NCBI GenBank assembly: GCA_964631345.1
Contig: CAZVWE010000001.1
Coordinates: 248,001-312,000, forward strand
DNA: 64,000 bases
DNA from: MGBC163016 sp964631345
GTDB lineage: Bacteria; Actinomycetota; Coriobacteriia; Coriobacteriales; Eggerthellaceae
Reading direction: 5' to 3'
In this document: piece after piece, positions 55,139 through 64,000 of the stretch
Layout of the letters: the number at the start of each line of letters is the position of its first letter
Numbering within the stretch: position 1 is the stretch's first letter
Notes under the pieces: model-generated
Database searches by the model: none
What the model was told of the DNA's origin: nothing
The model's input: the letters and a program-made list of their open reading frames with translations, nothing else
Position numbers and translations under genes: made by a program

Positions 55139-56062
55139 TTAAATTTCAGTTAGCCAATCAGCGTATTCATCATCTTTACCATAAGCAATCTCAAAAAAGC
55201 GATCCTGAAGGCGTTTTGTGATCTCGCCAGGCTTTCCAATTTTACGGCCATCTACTGAACCAATCGGTGTAAGCTCAGCAGCAGAGCCTGTCATAAATAC
55301 CTCATCTGCAACATAAAGGTCGCTTCTTGTGAGGCTTTCCTCAATAACCGGAATCTCAAGTTCAACTGCAATCTCTATTACGCTATCACGGGTGATTCCT
55401 TCAAGAACACCATCTGACAATGGAGGCGTAGAAAGTACACCGTCACGAACAACAAATAAATTTTCGCCTGTGCCTTCGCAAACAAGACCTTGCTCGTTTA
55501 GCATGATAGCTTCAGCATATCCATGCTCTCTGGCCTCAAGTTTTGCCATTAGTGAATTAAAGTAAGCGGCTGTTGCCTTTACTGCTGGCGGAATTGCATT
55601 GATTGAACGTTGACGCCATGAAGAAATTCCCACTGAAATACCATTTTCTAAAGCATCTGCACCAAGATATGCATCCCATGGCCAGCAAGCTATGATTACA
55701 TCGGTTGGCGCACCTGTTGGATCAACACCCATAACACCATATCCTCTATAAACTAGAGGGCGAATATAGCAAGCAGGAAGTTTGTTTGCGCGAATAGTCT
55801 CAACAGTTGCTTCACATAGTTCATCAACTGAATACGGAAGATCAATTGAGGCAATCTTAGCTGAGCGATGTAAGCGCTCCATGTGATCGCGAAGACGGAA
55901 CACAAAGCTTTTGTCAGAATCAGGATCTTTGTAGCATCGAATTCCCTCAAAGACGCCAGAGCCGTAATGCAACGAATGGGAAAGGACATGTGTCGTTGCT
56001 TCTGCCCATGGAAGTAGCTCCCCATTTTTCCATATATAATCGACTTCGGTTATGTCTGCCAT
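55139..56062 (-). CDS. ilvE: branched-chain amino acid aminotransferase
   Basis: 307 residues from ATG 56062 (GGAAGTCAA). PLP fold type IV: the catalytic lysine is in AVKATAAYFNSL, and the phosphate-binding part is LSDGVLEGITRDSVIEIA. SLHYGSGVFEGIRCYK near residue 31-46 is characteristic. Last step of valine, leucine and isoleucine synthesis. Upstream partner of cimA on the same strand. Confidence 0.93.
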   Translation of the reverse strand: MADITEVDYIWKNGELLPWAEATTHVLSHSLHYGSGVFEGIRCYKDPDSDKSFVFRLRDHMERLHRSAKIASIDLPYSVDELCEATVETIRANKLPACYIRPLVYRGYGVMGVDPTGAPTDVIIACWPWDAYLGADALENGISVGISSWRQRSINAIPPAVKATAAYFNSLMAKLEAREHGYAEAIMLNEQGLVCEGTGENLFVVRDGVLSTPPLSDGVLEGITRDSVIEIAVELEIPVIEESLTRSDLYVADEVFMTGSAAELTPIGSVDGRKIGKPGEITKRLQDRFFEIAYGKDDEYADWLTEI

Positions 56063-56200
56063 TTGACTTCCTTTCGCCATTTATGATGCACGCTTAAAGG
56101 CTATGCGTCTGCTCATCTAAGTTGAGTTTCATTCTACTCCAACACGCAAAATTAGAAGGCTAATGCGAGTCGAGTTTATTATTAAAAGATAGACGGCATA

Positions 56201-56232
56201 AAAGCCTCACCCTACAAATAAGATGAGACTTT
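56201..56232 (-). terminator. terminator after glnA
   Basis: AAAGCCTCA (56201-56209) and TGAGACTTT (56224-56232), 8 of 9 paired, followed on the minus strand by TTA; moderate strength, 58 bases beyond the glnA stop. Confidence 0.55.
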
Positions 56233-56289
56233 AAATGCCTTGTTGAGCTTACTGATAGAACTTACAAATAAAACTTACAGGTAAACCAA

Positions 56290-58380
56290 TTAAGCGTAGA
56301 ACAAAATATCGTTATAAGTTGGAACTGGCCAATGCTTACGATCGACAATGATCTCCATGTTGTCTACAGCATCACGTAAATCATCCATCACAGGAATTAT
56401 GTCATGAGCATACATATTTGCACGATCCTGCTCATTTTGAATATCGAGTGCTTCATAGTGCATCTTATGAAGCTTCTCGAGCAACTTGTTTACAACGCTG
56501 GCTCCATCAACTAGTGCTTTAAGTTTTGCTTGTTGGCTAGTTAATTCAGCATCTGGCATAACTGCTTTAATTTCTGCAATATTGCGAGCCATTTCTGCAG
56601 CATATCCATTAATGGCTGGAAGATAATCGCGACGAACAAGGCGTTTCATCGTACGAATCTCGATATTCATCGTCTTGTTGTACTTCTCAAGTTTTACCTC
56701 ATAACGGCTTTTAACTTCAGCTTCATTGAGAACATTAAACTCATCAAATAAGTCAATCGATTTTTGAGAAACAAGACAAGGCAGAGCATCTGCTGTTGTT
56801 CTATGGTTTGCAAGACCACGCTTTTTAGCCTCAATCGGCCATTCATCAGAATACCCATCTCCATTAAAGATAATTCGCTGATGATCGCGAAGCGTGCGTT
56901 TCACATAATCAATTGCAGCACTATGGAACTCATCACCTGACTTACCTTCCATGGCATCTGCGAATTCCTTTAAGGACTTAGCCATCGCAGTGTTTAAAAT
57001 CATGTTTGCATCCGATAGGTTCTGCTCAGATCCTGGCATACGGAATTCAAACTTATTGCCAGTAAATGCAAACGGACTTGTGCGGTTACGATCGGTATTG
57101 TCTTTAAGGAAGTTCGGAAGTTCAGCTACTCCGAGATCCATCTCAGTACGCTCAGAAGATGTGTAATCTCTATCAGCAATGAGGGCATCCACAACACGTC
57201 CAAGCTCATCGCCTAAGAACATCGAAACGATGGCCGGAGGTGCTTCATTAGCTCCAAGTCTATGATCATTTCCAGCAGATGCAGCAGACATGCGAAGTAA
57301 CTCTTGATAATCATCAACCGCCTGAATAACACCTACGAGAAATACTAGGAACCTGAGGTTTTCGATTGGGTTTTCACCAGGATCAAGTAGGTTTTTACCA
57401 TTAGCTGCAATTGACCAGTTGTTGTGTTTACCTGAACCATTAATGTGCTCAAACGGCTTTTCGTGTTCAAGACAAACTAACCCATAATGACTTGCAAGAA
57501 GTCGCATCTCTTCCATCGTAAGTAAGTTTTGGTCAATCGCCCTATTTGCATTTGCAAACAAAGGAGCAAGCTCATGCTGGCAAGGCGCAACTTCGTTGTG
57601 CTTCGTCTTTGCCGGAACGCCTAACTTCCATAACTCATCATCAAGTTCTTTCATGAAATTATTTACAGAAGGACGAATCGCTCCAAAATAATGCTCTTCA
57701 AGTTCTTGGCCCTTACATGGCGAATAGCCAAACAAAGTGCGTCCTGTAAGCATAAGGTCAAGACGTTTCTCATAATCCTTCTCAGAGATTAGGAAGTACT
57801 CTTGCTCAGCGCCAACCGTAGTAACCACACGTTGATGCGGTTCACCAAACAATGCCAATACGCGATTTGCTTGCTCCTCAACAGCACGCATTGATCGAAG
57901 AAGTGGGGTCTTTTTATCCAGCGCTTCGCCGTTGTAAGAACAAAAAGCAGTCGGAATGCAAAGAACTTCATCCTTAATGAATGCAAATGATGTTGGATCC
58001 CATGCGGTATATCCTCTCGCCTCAAAAGTTGCGCGAAGTCCACCTGATGGAAACGATGATGCGTCTGGCTCACCCTGTATGAGTTCTTTTCCAGAAAAGC
58101 TCATAATCGCGTGACCATCATCAATTGGATCTATAAAACTGTCATGTTTTTCGGAAGTTGTGCCAGACAATGGCTGGAACCAGTGAGTGTAGTGCGTAGC
58201 TCCTAGCTCGATAGCCCATTCTTTCATAGCATGGGCAACAACGTTCGCAACATCTAGGTTAAGCGGCTCACCCTCTTTTATGGTCTTCATCAACTGCTTA
58301 TAAGTTGCAGATGGAAGTCTTTCTTGCATAGTGTGCTCATCAAATACCATCGCACCATAGATGTCTTGAACCTTAGACAT
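56290..58380 (-). CDS. glnN: glutamine synthetase type III
   Basis: 696 residues, the length of GSIII (about 700), not the 440-470 of GSI. GSIII hallmarks: N-terminal FDEHTMQERLPSATYKQL, GGLRATFEARGYTAWDPTS, catalytic blocks ATTVGAEQEYFLI-like VTTVGAEQEYFLIS and NGSGKHNNWSI, plus a long helical C-terminus. It assimilates ammonia into glutamine. A Cys-rich gene lies 97 bases upstream. Confidence 0.95.
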   Translation of the reverse strand: MSKVQDIYGAMVFDEHTMQERLPSATYKQLMKTIKEGEPLNLDVANVVAHAMKEWAIELGATHYTHWFQPLSGTTSEKHDSFIDPIDDGHAIMSFSGKELIQGEPDASSFPSGGLRATFEARGYTAWDPTSFAFIKDEVLCIPTAFCSYNGEALDKKTPLLRSMRAVEEQANRVLALFGEPHQRVVTTVGAEQEYFLISEKDYEKRLDLMLTGRTLFGYSPCKGQELEEHYFGAIRPSVNNFMKELDDELWKLGVPAKTKHNEVAPCQHELAPLFANANRAIDQNLLTMEEMRLLASHYGLVCLEHEKPFEHINGSGKHNNWSIAANGKNLLDPGENPIENLRFLVFLVGVIQAVDDYQELLRMSAASAGNDHRLGANEAPPAIVSMFLGDELGRVVDALIADRDYTSSERTEMDLGVAELPNFLKDNTDRNRTSPFAFTGNKFEFRMPGSEQNLSDANMILNTAMAKSLKEFADAMEGKSGDEFHSAAIDYVKRTLRDHQRIIFNGDGYSDEWPIEAKKRGLANHRTTADALPCLVSQKSIDLFDEFNVLNEAEVKSRYEVKLEKYNKTMNIEIRTMKRLVRRDYLPAINGYAAEMARNIAEIKAVMPDAELTSQQAKLKALVDGASVVNKLLEKLHKMHYEALDIQNEQDRANMYAHDIIPVMDDLRDAVDNMEIIVDRKHWPVPTYNDILFYA

Positions 58381-58476
58381 TGGACAGCTCCTTAAATATT
58401 GACCTAACGCATATGCAATTGTTGGTATGCGTAACTCTTGTATTCTAAGTTAGCCGATCAATGTTTCAAAGAGTTT

Positions 58477-58836
58477 TCAAGATTGTGAAAACGAATATGA
58501 CAACTTTCCCATGGGCACCGGTTGTCTGCAGGCTCTTTCACCCTCATGGCGTGTCTGTGTGTGCTGCCCACATGGATACCCGCAAACAATTCCTGTAAAA
58601 AGACAATCTTCGGGCTTAATTAACTCTTCAAGTGTTTGTGTTAGATCTCCATGACACCATTTGCATGTCGAATCAACTGGCTCTGCATCCTTTTTACGCC
58701 CAGAACGCGGACGTCCGAGGATATCAATACACTGCTCACGCGGAATGAGAAGGCCTTTGCCGCAATGTGGACACAACATTCTATATAAAGCAGCAGGTTT
58801 ACACTTCCCGCACATTAAATTGCATGTCTCACACAT
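58477..58836 (-). CDS. Cys-rich zinc-finger protein upstream of glutamine synthetase
   Basis: 119 residues from ATG 58836 (GGAG six bases upstream); a longer frame to 58890 lacks such a site. At least 13 Cys in CxxC pairs (CETCNLMCGKC, CPHC, CKWC, then GIVCGYPCG) suggest two or three zinc knuckles. A basic GRPRSGRKK segment could contact nucleic acid. No family recognised; position hints at nitrogen or redox regulation but nothing shows it. Confidence 0.6.
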   Translation of the reverse strand: MCETCNLMCGKCKPAALYRMLCPHCGKGLLIPREQCIDILGRPRSGRKKDAEPVDSTCKWCHGDLTQTLEELIKPEDCLFTGIVCGYPCGQHTQTRHEGERACRQPVPMGKLSYSFSQS

Positions 58837-58868
58837 ATACTGCTCCAAAACATTTCTTGCCAAGATTA

Positions 58869-58906
58869 AAGGAATGACCCCAGTTAACAAGCCAGGATCA
58901 TTCCTT
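58869..58906 (-). terminator. terminator after the OFA-type carrier
   Basis: AAGGAATGACCC (58869-58880) and GGATCATTCCTT (58895-58906), 11 of 12 paired, ending CCTTTAAT on the minus strand. Confidence 0.6.
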
Positions 58907-58945
58907 ATCGTACATTGATCAACGTACTACATCATACGTATTGCA

Positions 58946-60262
58946 TTAGTTAACAGAAGATTCGCGCTTCTTGCAAGCCTTCGCAATACAAATACACATA
59001 ATACCAACTGCACAAAGCCCAACGCCTATCAAAAACGCAGGGTCATAACTTCCAGTTGCATCATAGCTATATCCTACAAGACGTGAGCCAAACGATCCAA
59101 AAATTCCAGATCCAATAGATGCCCAAGCAAGCACTTGTGAGACCTTCTCAACTCCGAAGAATTTTCTTACGAGCAAAGGTAGCGATACCGATATGAACGA
59201 ATCTTGCACACCAAATAGAAAAGAGGAAGTCACAACAAGCGCAGGTTGTGTGAAAAATACAAGACCCAGCATGCCAGCAATCACAACCGCATACTCAACG
59301 AATACTGTTCTATCAACACCTATCTTGTCGTTAAGCCAACCCATAACCAACTTATCAACACCGCTTCCAAAGAAGAGTGCTGACGTCATCACAGATCCAA
59401 ATGCAAGGTCAAAACCTTTCGCAACACCATGCCCTGCAAGATGCGCGTCGAAGCCTGATCCAATCAAAGATGAAATTCCAGCAAAAATGAACAGCATGAA
59501 AAATGGAACTGTCATCAAAGATCTCCAAGGCACTTTCTCCTGTGCCTTCTTTCCACCTTCAGCCGCAATTTCACTTGCTCTCTGCTCGGCCTCTTCCAAG
59601 GTAACACCATAGGGAATTGCTCCCATATCTGCAGGACGTAGACGTACAACAAACAAAGTAAACCAGAGGCCAAATATCAAAATAATCGCACCTTGAATAA
59701 AGTATGAAGTGCGCCAACCAAGAGTTGTAATAAAGAAAGTAAATAACTGTGGAACAAAAATGGAAGCAAGTGCACCGATGAGTCCATATATACCCATTGC
59801 CATTCCGGCACGTCTTCCAAACCAGTTACCAACAACAATAGGTCCTGCAAGCTGAAGCGTCCCAAGAGCACCAAAGGAACCATACAGAAAACCTGAAATG
59901 CACCATTGCCAAGTTTCTGTATATGTCCCCATAAGTATTGCTGCCAAAGCACAGCTTATAACTGTGACACTCATACATATTCGAGCGCCAAATTTCTCTA
60001 ATGCTTTAGCAGCAATAGGCATACTTGGAATAGCTGCCAAAAAATGCACCTGTTGCCACAGCGAAATATCTGAGCGCGCAAATCCCATGTCATCGCAAAT
60101 GGCAACATAAAAAATTCCAATTGGACTAAACACGATTGCAACTGTGGCCATTGAGAAAAACCCACAGCCAATGAGCATTATCCAAGCACGCTGGATTTTA
60201 TGTCCAAATATGGATACATATGATTTTTGTTCAGAAAGCGAAGGTATATCGACGTGAGTCAT
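58946..60262 (-). CDS. MFS transporter, oxalate/formate antiporter-like
   Basis: 438 residues from ATG 60262 (TTGGGGAC upstream). About 12 helices; FSPIGIFYVAICDDMGFARSDIS and GRRAGMAMGIYGLIGA are typical of the OFA/monocarboxylate branch. Substrate probably an organic anion. Separated from the Xre/lactate permease operon by a hairpin, so separately transcribed or attenuated. Confidence 0.85.
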   Translation of the reverse strand: MTHVDIPSLSEQKSYVSIFGHKIQRAWIMLIGCGFFSMATVAIVFSPIGIFYVAICDDMGFARSDISLWQQVHFLAAIPSMPIAAKALEKFGARICMSVTVISCALAAILMGTYTETWQWCISGFLYGSFGALGTLQLAGPIVVGNWFGRRAGMAMGIYGLIGALASIFVPQLFTFFITTLGWRTSYFIQGAIILIFGLWFTLFVVRLRPADMGAIPYGVTLEEAEQRASEIAAEGGKKAQEKVPWRSLMTVPFFMLFIFAGISSLIGSGFDAHLAGHGVAKGFDLAFGSVMTSALFFGSGVDKLVMGWLNDKIGVDRTVFVEYAVVIAGMLGLVFFTQPALVVTSSFLFGVQDSFISVSLPLLVRKFFGVEKVSQVLAWASIGSGIFGSFGSRLVGYSYDATGSYDPAFLIGVGLCAVGIMCICIAKACKKRESSVN

Positions 60263-60340
60263 AGTTTTGTCCCCAATCAATCTCACGTGATCCTATGTCG
60301 CAACCTCAAAGTTTGCGACTCACTTACCAGCTCATATAAA

Positions 60341-60384
60341 CCCGGGTTACCCACTGCTTAGCTCAAGCATATAAGTAACCCGGG
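60341..60384 (-). terminator. hairpin terminator after the Xre gene
   Basis: Perfect 10-bp CCCGGGTTAC/GTAACCCGGG (60341-60350, 60375-60384), 24-nt loop, then TTTATATG on the minus strand. Likely ends the Mo enzyme 3 / permease operon; may allow read-through into the MFS gene. Confidence 0.6.
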
Positions 60385-60395
60385 CATTGTATGAA

Positions 60396-60605
60396 CTATT
60401 CGTTTTCTCCGGTCAGCTCAGCCACACTAACGCCTAAACGCTTAGCGGCTTTTTCAAGCATACTTGGATCAAACTTCGAGGGCGTTTCTTCAAACACACG
60501 GTAAAACGTAAATGGGGTTCCTATGGCAGTTGCCATATCCATTTCTGAAATCTCATGTGCCTCACGAAATTCCTTAATTTTTTTGGATATATATTCATCA
60601 TTCAT
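60396..60605 (-). CDS. small Xre-type helix-turn-helix protein
   Basis: 69 residues, a single HTH domain: IKEFREAHEISEMDMATAIGTPFTFYRVFEE with LEKAAKRLGVSVAELTG. 48 bases after the lactate permease gene on the same strand with AAAGG, so probably the last gene of that operon and a candidate autoregulator. The recognition helix (TPFTFYRV) departs from the Xre consensus. Confidence 0.75.
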   Translation of the reverse strand: MNDEYISKKIKEFREAHEISEMDMATAIGTPFTFYRVFEETPSKFDPSMLEKAAKRLGVSVAELTGENE

Positions 60606-60653
60606 AATGAAACCTTTCTCTTATGGATGCTCTAAATAGCTGAATCCAATTAG

Positions 60654-62246
60654 CTAGACTCCTGCACCCGCAGGGATAATCAAGCACGCAACGAAGCAGA
60701 GTATCGCCATGATCACAAACAAGATAATGGCGGGCACAAGCACTTTGGCAAGCACCACCTCATCTTCGCCATCCGCTCCTATAACCGCTGCCGCATTAAG
60801 CAATTTCGCAGGACTAATTAGACCAGCAACGCCGCCAACAATTACAGCCATACCAATCATTACTACAGGATTCATCGAAAGTGCGGATGCCCCAGCAACA
60901 AAGTAAGAGGAGAACATGACACATGATGATGTTTGGCTTGATGTAATAAATGCACCAAGTACAACAAGCGGAATAGAAATTATTGGCAGGAAAACGCCAA
61001 ACAGGTTAACTGATGCTTCAGCCATAACGGTAATCATGTTATTCATGGAATCAGCAACTACCCAACCAGCCGCAGGATCAACGCCAGTTTTTGTCATAAG
61101 AATTCCGATTGCATAGAACAAGCAAACCGCAATCATCGGCTTAGGAGCACTCTTACCAAACTTCTTCAAAGTAGAAGACATCTGTGCACCAGTCGGTCGA
61201 ATGATTAAGAAAGACAATAACGTTGCGACAAGTGCCCAAGTATACGCATTCCATAAAGGTCTTGTCTTCACAATAGTATTGGGGAGAATCTCAACAGGAC
61301 ATGCAAGCGTGTTTGCCAAGAAATCATATAGAGGCGGAATAAAGTTGGTAGCACAGAGGAAAATCACCATCAAAATCCAAGGCGAAAGTGCCTTACCAAG
61401 ACCCATAACCTTCATGGAAGCACGATCATCATCGTTTAGCTTCTCTTCATCAAAAAGCCTGTATCCACGAAGCTTCAGATAGAGAAGTTCAGCTCCCATG
61501 ACCACTATGCCGCCGATAATTCCAGAAAGTAAAACAGCGCCCTGTAAAAATGGAATATAAGCAATAAGAATACAAACAATAGATCCGGAAAGACCCGCAA
61601 TTAATGCAGGAGCCCAACCGTTTTTCACGCCCTGCCATTTATCCATCAGGTAGAGCATTGTGAAAGCACAAAGCGTAGACACGATTGGCAGGAACAACAC
61701 GACCATTTTGTTGATCTCAATAACCGAGATACCAATGATGTCAGAAACTGCAACCATGCATATGCCAAGCATGCCATATGCATCTAATCCAAGAAAACCA
61801 ATCGCAGGAAGTGCGATAGCTAAAAAATCGGAATAGCCCAGACCCTTAAAAATTGGTGGCAAAATTGCGACAGGCGTAGCGCCAATAGATACCAATGTAG
61901 TGCCAGCGCCATTTCCAACAATCATTGTTTGAGCAGCTTTGTCATCAGGTGCGAGTGACTTAATGAAAGCAGTGATACGAGCAATAGCTCCGGTTTCTTC
62001 CATGAATGCAATCTGGAATACAGCAACCGCAATAAGCAATGTAATTCCAAGAGATGAAACCACACCCGAAAGCGAAGCGAGCATTGAGACTTCCAATGAC
62101 GTATTAAAGAATATAAGCGCCACCGCAACAGTTACAACCCAACCTATAACAGCTGCCCAATGCGTCGGAACCTTGATCCATACAAGAAGAATAAACAAGA
62201 CGATAATAGGCAGCAGCGCAAGCAGGGCTAATATTTCGACACTCAT
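60654..62246 (-). CDS. L-lactate permease family transporter
   Basis: 530 residues from ATG 62246 (AAAGGGGGTCTG). About 13 membrane helices with LctP features: MIVGNGAGTTLVSIGATPVAILPPI, and the C-terminal SSQTSSCVMFSSYF with GGVAGLISPAKLLNAAAVIG. It may move lactate, glycolate or a related 2-hydroxy acid. 70 bases downstream of ferredoxin 3, so likely in one operon with Mo enzyme 3. Confidence 0.88.
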   Translation of the reverse strand: MSVEILALLALLPIIVLFILLVWIKVPTHWAAVIGWVVTVAVALIFFNTSLEVSMLASLSGVVSSLGITLLIAVAVFQIAFMEETGAIARITAFIKSLAPDDKAAQTMIVGNGAGTTLVSIGATPVAILPPIFKGLGYSDFLAIALPAIGFLGLDAYGMLGICMVAVSDIIGISVIEINKMVVLFLPIVSTLCAFTMLYLMDKWQGVKNGWAPALIAGLSGSIVCILIAYIPFLQGAVLLSGIIGGIVVMGAELLYLKLRGYRLFDEEKLNDDDRASMKVMGLGKALSPWILMVIFLCATNFIPPLYDFLANTLACPVEILPNTIVKTRPLWNAYTWALVATLLSFLIIRPTGAQMSSTLKKFGKSAPKPMIAVCLFYAIGILMTKTGVDPAAGWVVADSMNNMITVMAEASVNLFGVFLPIISIPLVVLGAFITSSQTSSCVMFSSYFVAGASALSMNPVVMIGMAVIVGGVAGLISPAKLLNAAAVIGADGEDEVVLAKVLVPAIILFVIMAILCFVACLIIPAGAGV

Positions 62247-62316
62247 CAGACCCCCTTTCAAAAACTTGCTTCAATCCAAAAGTGGGCGACTAGGTTTTAG
62301 CCGCCCACTGTGTGTT

Positions 62317-62670
62317 TTATGGCAAATAAATTGCAGTCTTAGATCCAAGCTCAAGCATTCGCTTCGCTAAATCTTCAACTGGAGCAACTTCCATAACTAG
62401 TGCCTGACAATCAATCACACACACTGGCTTTAAACCTTGATCGAGTCTGTCTTCGCAAAGATCGCAAAGGCTTGTAGGTACTGCGACATAATCAAATTCC
62501 CACTTTGTGTGATCAGGGTCATCATCAATTTTGAAAGGCCCTATCTCGTTGAGTTTGATTCCCCACTCACCTAAAGGAATATCGTTCTTCTTGCGGCAAG
62601 CAACTTCGCAGCTATGGCAACCAGTGCAGTATTGATAATTGATGAGCATGCCGTAACCTTCTTTGGCCAT
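62317..62670 (-). CDS. two-cluster 4Fe-4S ferredoxin, partner of Mo enzyme 3
   Basis: 117 residues. Cysteines 15, 18, 21, 25 (CTGCHSCEVAC) and CDLC...CVIDC give two clusters. Paralogous to the other two ferredoxins. 27 bases downstream of Mo enzyme 3. Confidence 0.9.
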   Translation of the reverse strand: MAKEGYGMLINYQYCTGCHSCEVACRKKNDIPLGEWGIKLNEIGPFKIDDDPDHTKWEFDYVAVPTSLCDLCEDRLDQGLKPVCVIDCQALVMEVAPVEDLAKRMLELGSKTAIYLP

Positions 62671-62697
62671 GTCTCCTCCTTTCGTAATATCAACTAA

Positions 62698-64000
62698 TTA
62701 GTCATCAAGTGAATTCACCTTATAGACTTTGCAAATCACGTTCTTAAATGGAGCACCAAAGCCAAGTTTGCCCATATGATTGTGTGGAATGAGCGAGTCA
62801 ACACTGGTCTTCCAAACACCAAAGAGATTTGGTTCTTCGCCATCTTGCTCTGGATACCACCAGCCGTGTTGTGCATGCACAACGCCTTCCATAATGGTGT
62901 CTACAACTTTGACCCTAAGAACCGCACGGCCAAATGGATTCTCGATCGCTGCCCAGTCTCCTTCTTTAACGCCATATTTCTCAGCATCATTTGGATGGAT
63001 CTCAAGAATTGGATCTGGATCGATATCGCGAAGGGTTGGCATCTGGCGATGCTCTGAATGGAATGAACCCCACTTACGAGCACCGGTTGTAAGAATGAGC
63101 GGGTAAACCTCAGCAAGCTCCGGCTTAGAATACGGGCTGAAATGTGGCTCAATGTAGTAAGGCAGCGGATCCTCGCCAAAGATTTCATAAAGAGTTGAGT
63201 AGAGTTCAACCTTGCCCGTTGGAGTATCAAATCCAGGCTGTCCATCAGCGCGAAGCATTCCTTTTTCATACTTCTTATAAGTGTATCCAGGGAAGTAAAC
63301 GTTCTTTTCAACCAAGTCTTGGTAGCCAAATCCATAGAAGCGACCAAGCCAGTCATCATAGAAATCCTCAACGTTTGTCCAAGGCCATGCATCAGGATTC
63401 AACATTTTTCCCATGTCGATCATGATGTCGATGTCGCACTTGGTATCGTTTTCAGGAATCGCCTGTGTCATTGCACCGATAGAGCTCATATTACGGCCAA
63501 ACTGAGGCATAACCGCTCCACGTCTTTCCGCAACACATGAAACCGGAAGGAATAATTCACAAAGAGCCATAGCAGTTGGAGTCATTACATAGTCGTTTAC
63601 AACACCGAACTCAGTTTGCTCTTTGAGTTTCTCATACCAACGATGAGGTGCATGAGCTGATGTATTTGCTAGGAAGTTGGTGCCCCAATAATGAGCCATC
63701 TTAAATGTGTAGGGTTCACCAGTTTCAAGCGCATCCAGTACACGGTCAGACTGTGGATGCGTTTGTACTGCAGCATATCCTGGGAATTCACGAGCACCAA
63801 TGCGGTTTGCCCAAAGATCTTGGTCAACCTCAGCTGTTGAGTCTGTCCACCATTTGCCAAGAAGTGTTTCCTTTTCGCCAATTGTCATGCCACCAGGAAC
63901 ATCGATGTATCCACAGATTGCCGCAATTGAAAGTACAGCTTGGCCTGCTTGTACACCATTAGTTGAAGTATCGAATGCAAGACCCCATGCAATAGTGGAT
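62698..64000 (-). CDS. molybdopterin oxidoreductase 3, C-terminal part (cut by window edge)
   Basis: About 433 residues; the frame is open to the last base, so the start and the Fe-S domain lie beyond 64000. TIAWGLAFDTSTNG at the edge continues into a DMSO-reductase-superfamily core. The MGD domain carries FHSEHRQ and QHGWWYPEQ as in paralogues 1 and 2. An internal ATG at 63888 is not the start. Operon: Mo enzyme 3, ferredoxin 3, lactate permease, Xre. Confidence 0.9.
   Translation of the reverse strand, partial: STIAWGLAFDTSTNGVQAGQAVLSIAAICGYIDVPGGMTIGEKETLLGKWWTDSTAEVDQDLWANRIGAREFPGYAAVQTHPQSDRVLDALETGEPYTFKMAHYWGTNFLANTSAHAPHRWYEKLKEQTEFGVVNDYVMTPTAMALCELFLPVSCVAERRGAVMPQFGRNMSSIGAMTQAIPENDTKCDIDIMIDMGKMLNPDAWPWTNVEDFYDDWLGRFYGFGYQDLVEKNVYFPGYTYKKYEKGMLRADGQPGFDTPTGKVELYSTLYEIFGEDPLPYYIEPHFSPYSKPELAEVYPLILTTGARKWGSFHSEHRQMPTLRDIDPDPILEIHPNDAEKYGVKEGDWAAIENPFGRAVLRVKVVDTIMEGVVHAQHGWWYPEQDGEEPNLFGVWKTSVDSLIPHNHMGKLGFGAPFKNVICKVYKVNSLDD

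Noticed and set aside
62698..63888. Complete 396-residue enzyme starting at the ATG 63888
   Set aside because: The frame continues open to base 64000 with matching family sequence, so this ATG is internal and the gene is cut by the window edge.

Overview
The window reads as chromosome of an anaerobic actinomycete of class Coriobacteriia, most likely an Eggerthellaceae relative with unusually AT-rich DNA (low to mid 40s % GC by eye, not computed). The grounds are three DMSO-reductase-superfamily molybdopterin enzymes each paired with a short 8-Cys ferredoxin, a LuxR-type regulator with a polytopic membrane N-terminus, a ModE-like regulator, a class III glutamine synthetase, a Gram-positive Tad pilus locus and citramalate synthase. 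The species cannot be named from the sequence alone.

Layout. 1-4.6 kb: a truncated metallopeptidase/vWA-like gene, a BspA-type leucine-rich-repeat gene, a decayed AbiEi-type antitoxin behind a perfect 41-bp operator-like palindrome, and a lipoprotein with a structured leader. 4.9-10.6 kb: housekeeping genes (lysS, greA, tatA, an SGNH hydrolase, thrC) and a ModE-like gene. 10.5-21 kb: one long minus-strand Tad pilus locus (CpaB, CpaE, TadA, TadB, TadC, Flp, several TadE/TadG-like pseudopilins, DUF192, zinc ribbon). A tRNA-Val follows at 21.4 kb. 21.5-34 kb: a specialised metabolic island with an MFS carrier, ferredoxin 1 and Mo enzyme 1, a zinc ribbon, a divergent trigger factor, a zinc ribbon with a collagen-like tail, ferredoxin 2 and Mo enzyme 2, a 78-aa protein, a divergent LuxR-type membrane regulator and a second MFS carrier. 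34-49.5 kb: mostly housekeeping (FKBP isomerase, phosphoglycerate dehydrogenase, SanA/YdcF, leuS, engB, guaB, rubrerythrin, M18 aminopeptidase), a candidate small RNA, a GPH-type carrier and an MmgE/PrpD protein. 49.8-52.3 kb: a decaying respiratory locus of three broken genes (flavoprotein reductase, multiheme cytochrome c, LuxR regulator). 52.3-58.8 kb: nudix, yerC-like, cimA, ilvE and type III glnA. 58.9-64 kb: an OFA-type MFS carrier, then an apparent operon of Mo enzyme 3 (cut by the window end), ferredoxin 3, lactate permease and a small Xre regulator.

How it fits together. The Mo enzymes have no visible Tat signal and are partnered by short two-cluster ferredoxins, so they probably act in the cytoplasm on imported small molecules, with the adjacent carriers and the LuxR regulator providing uptake and substrate-specific induction. 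The architecture resembles the acetylene hydratase / pyrogallol transhydroxylase / gut catechol dehydroxylase branch, but substrates are not determinable here. An identical 11-bp sequence upstream of Mo enzyme 1 and of the second MFS gene, with weaker relatives upstream of the LuxR gene, suggests a shared operator. Several pseudogenes alongside intact paralogues suggest ongoing loss of accessory respiratory and defence functions.
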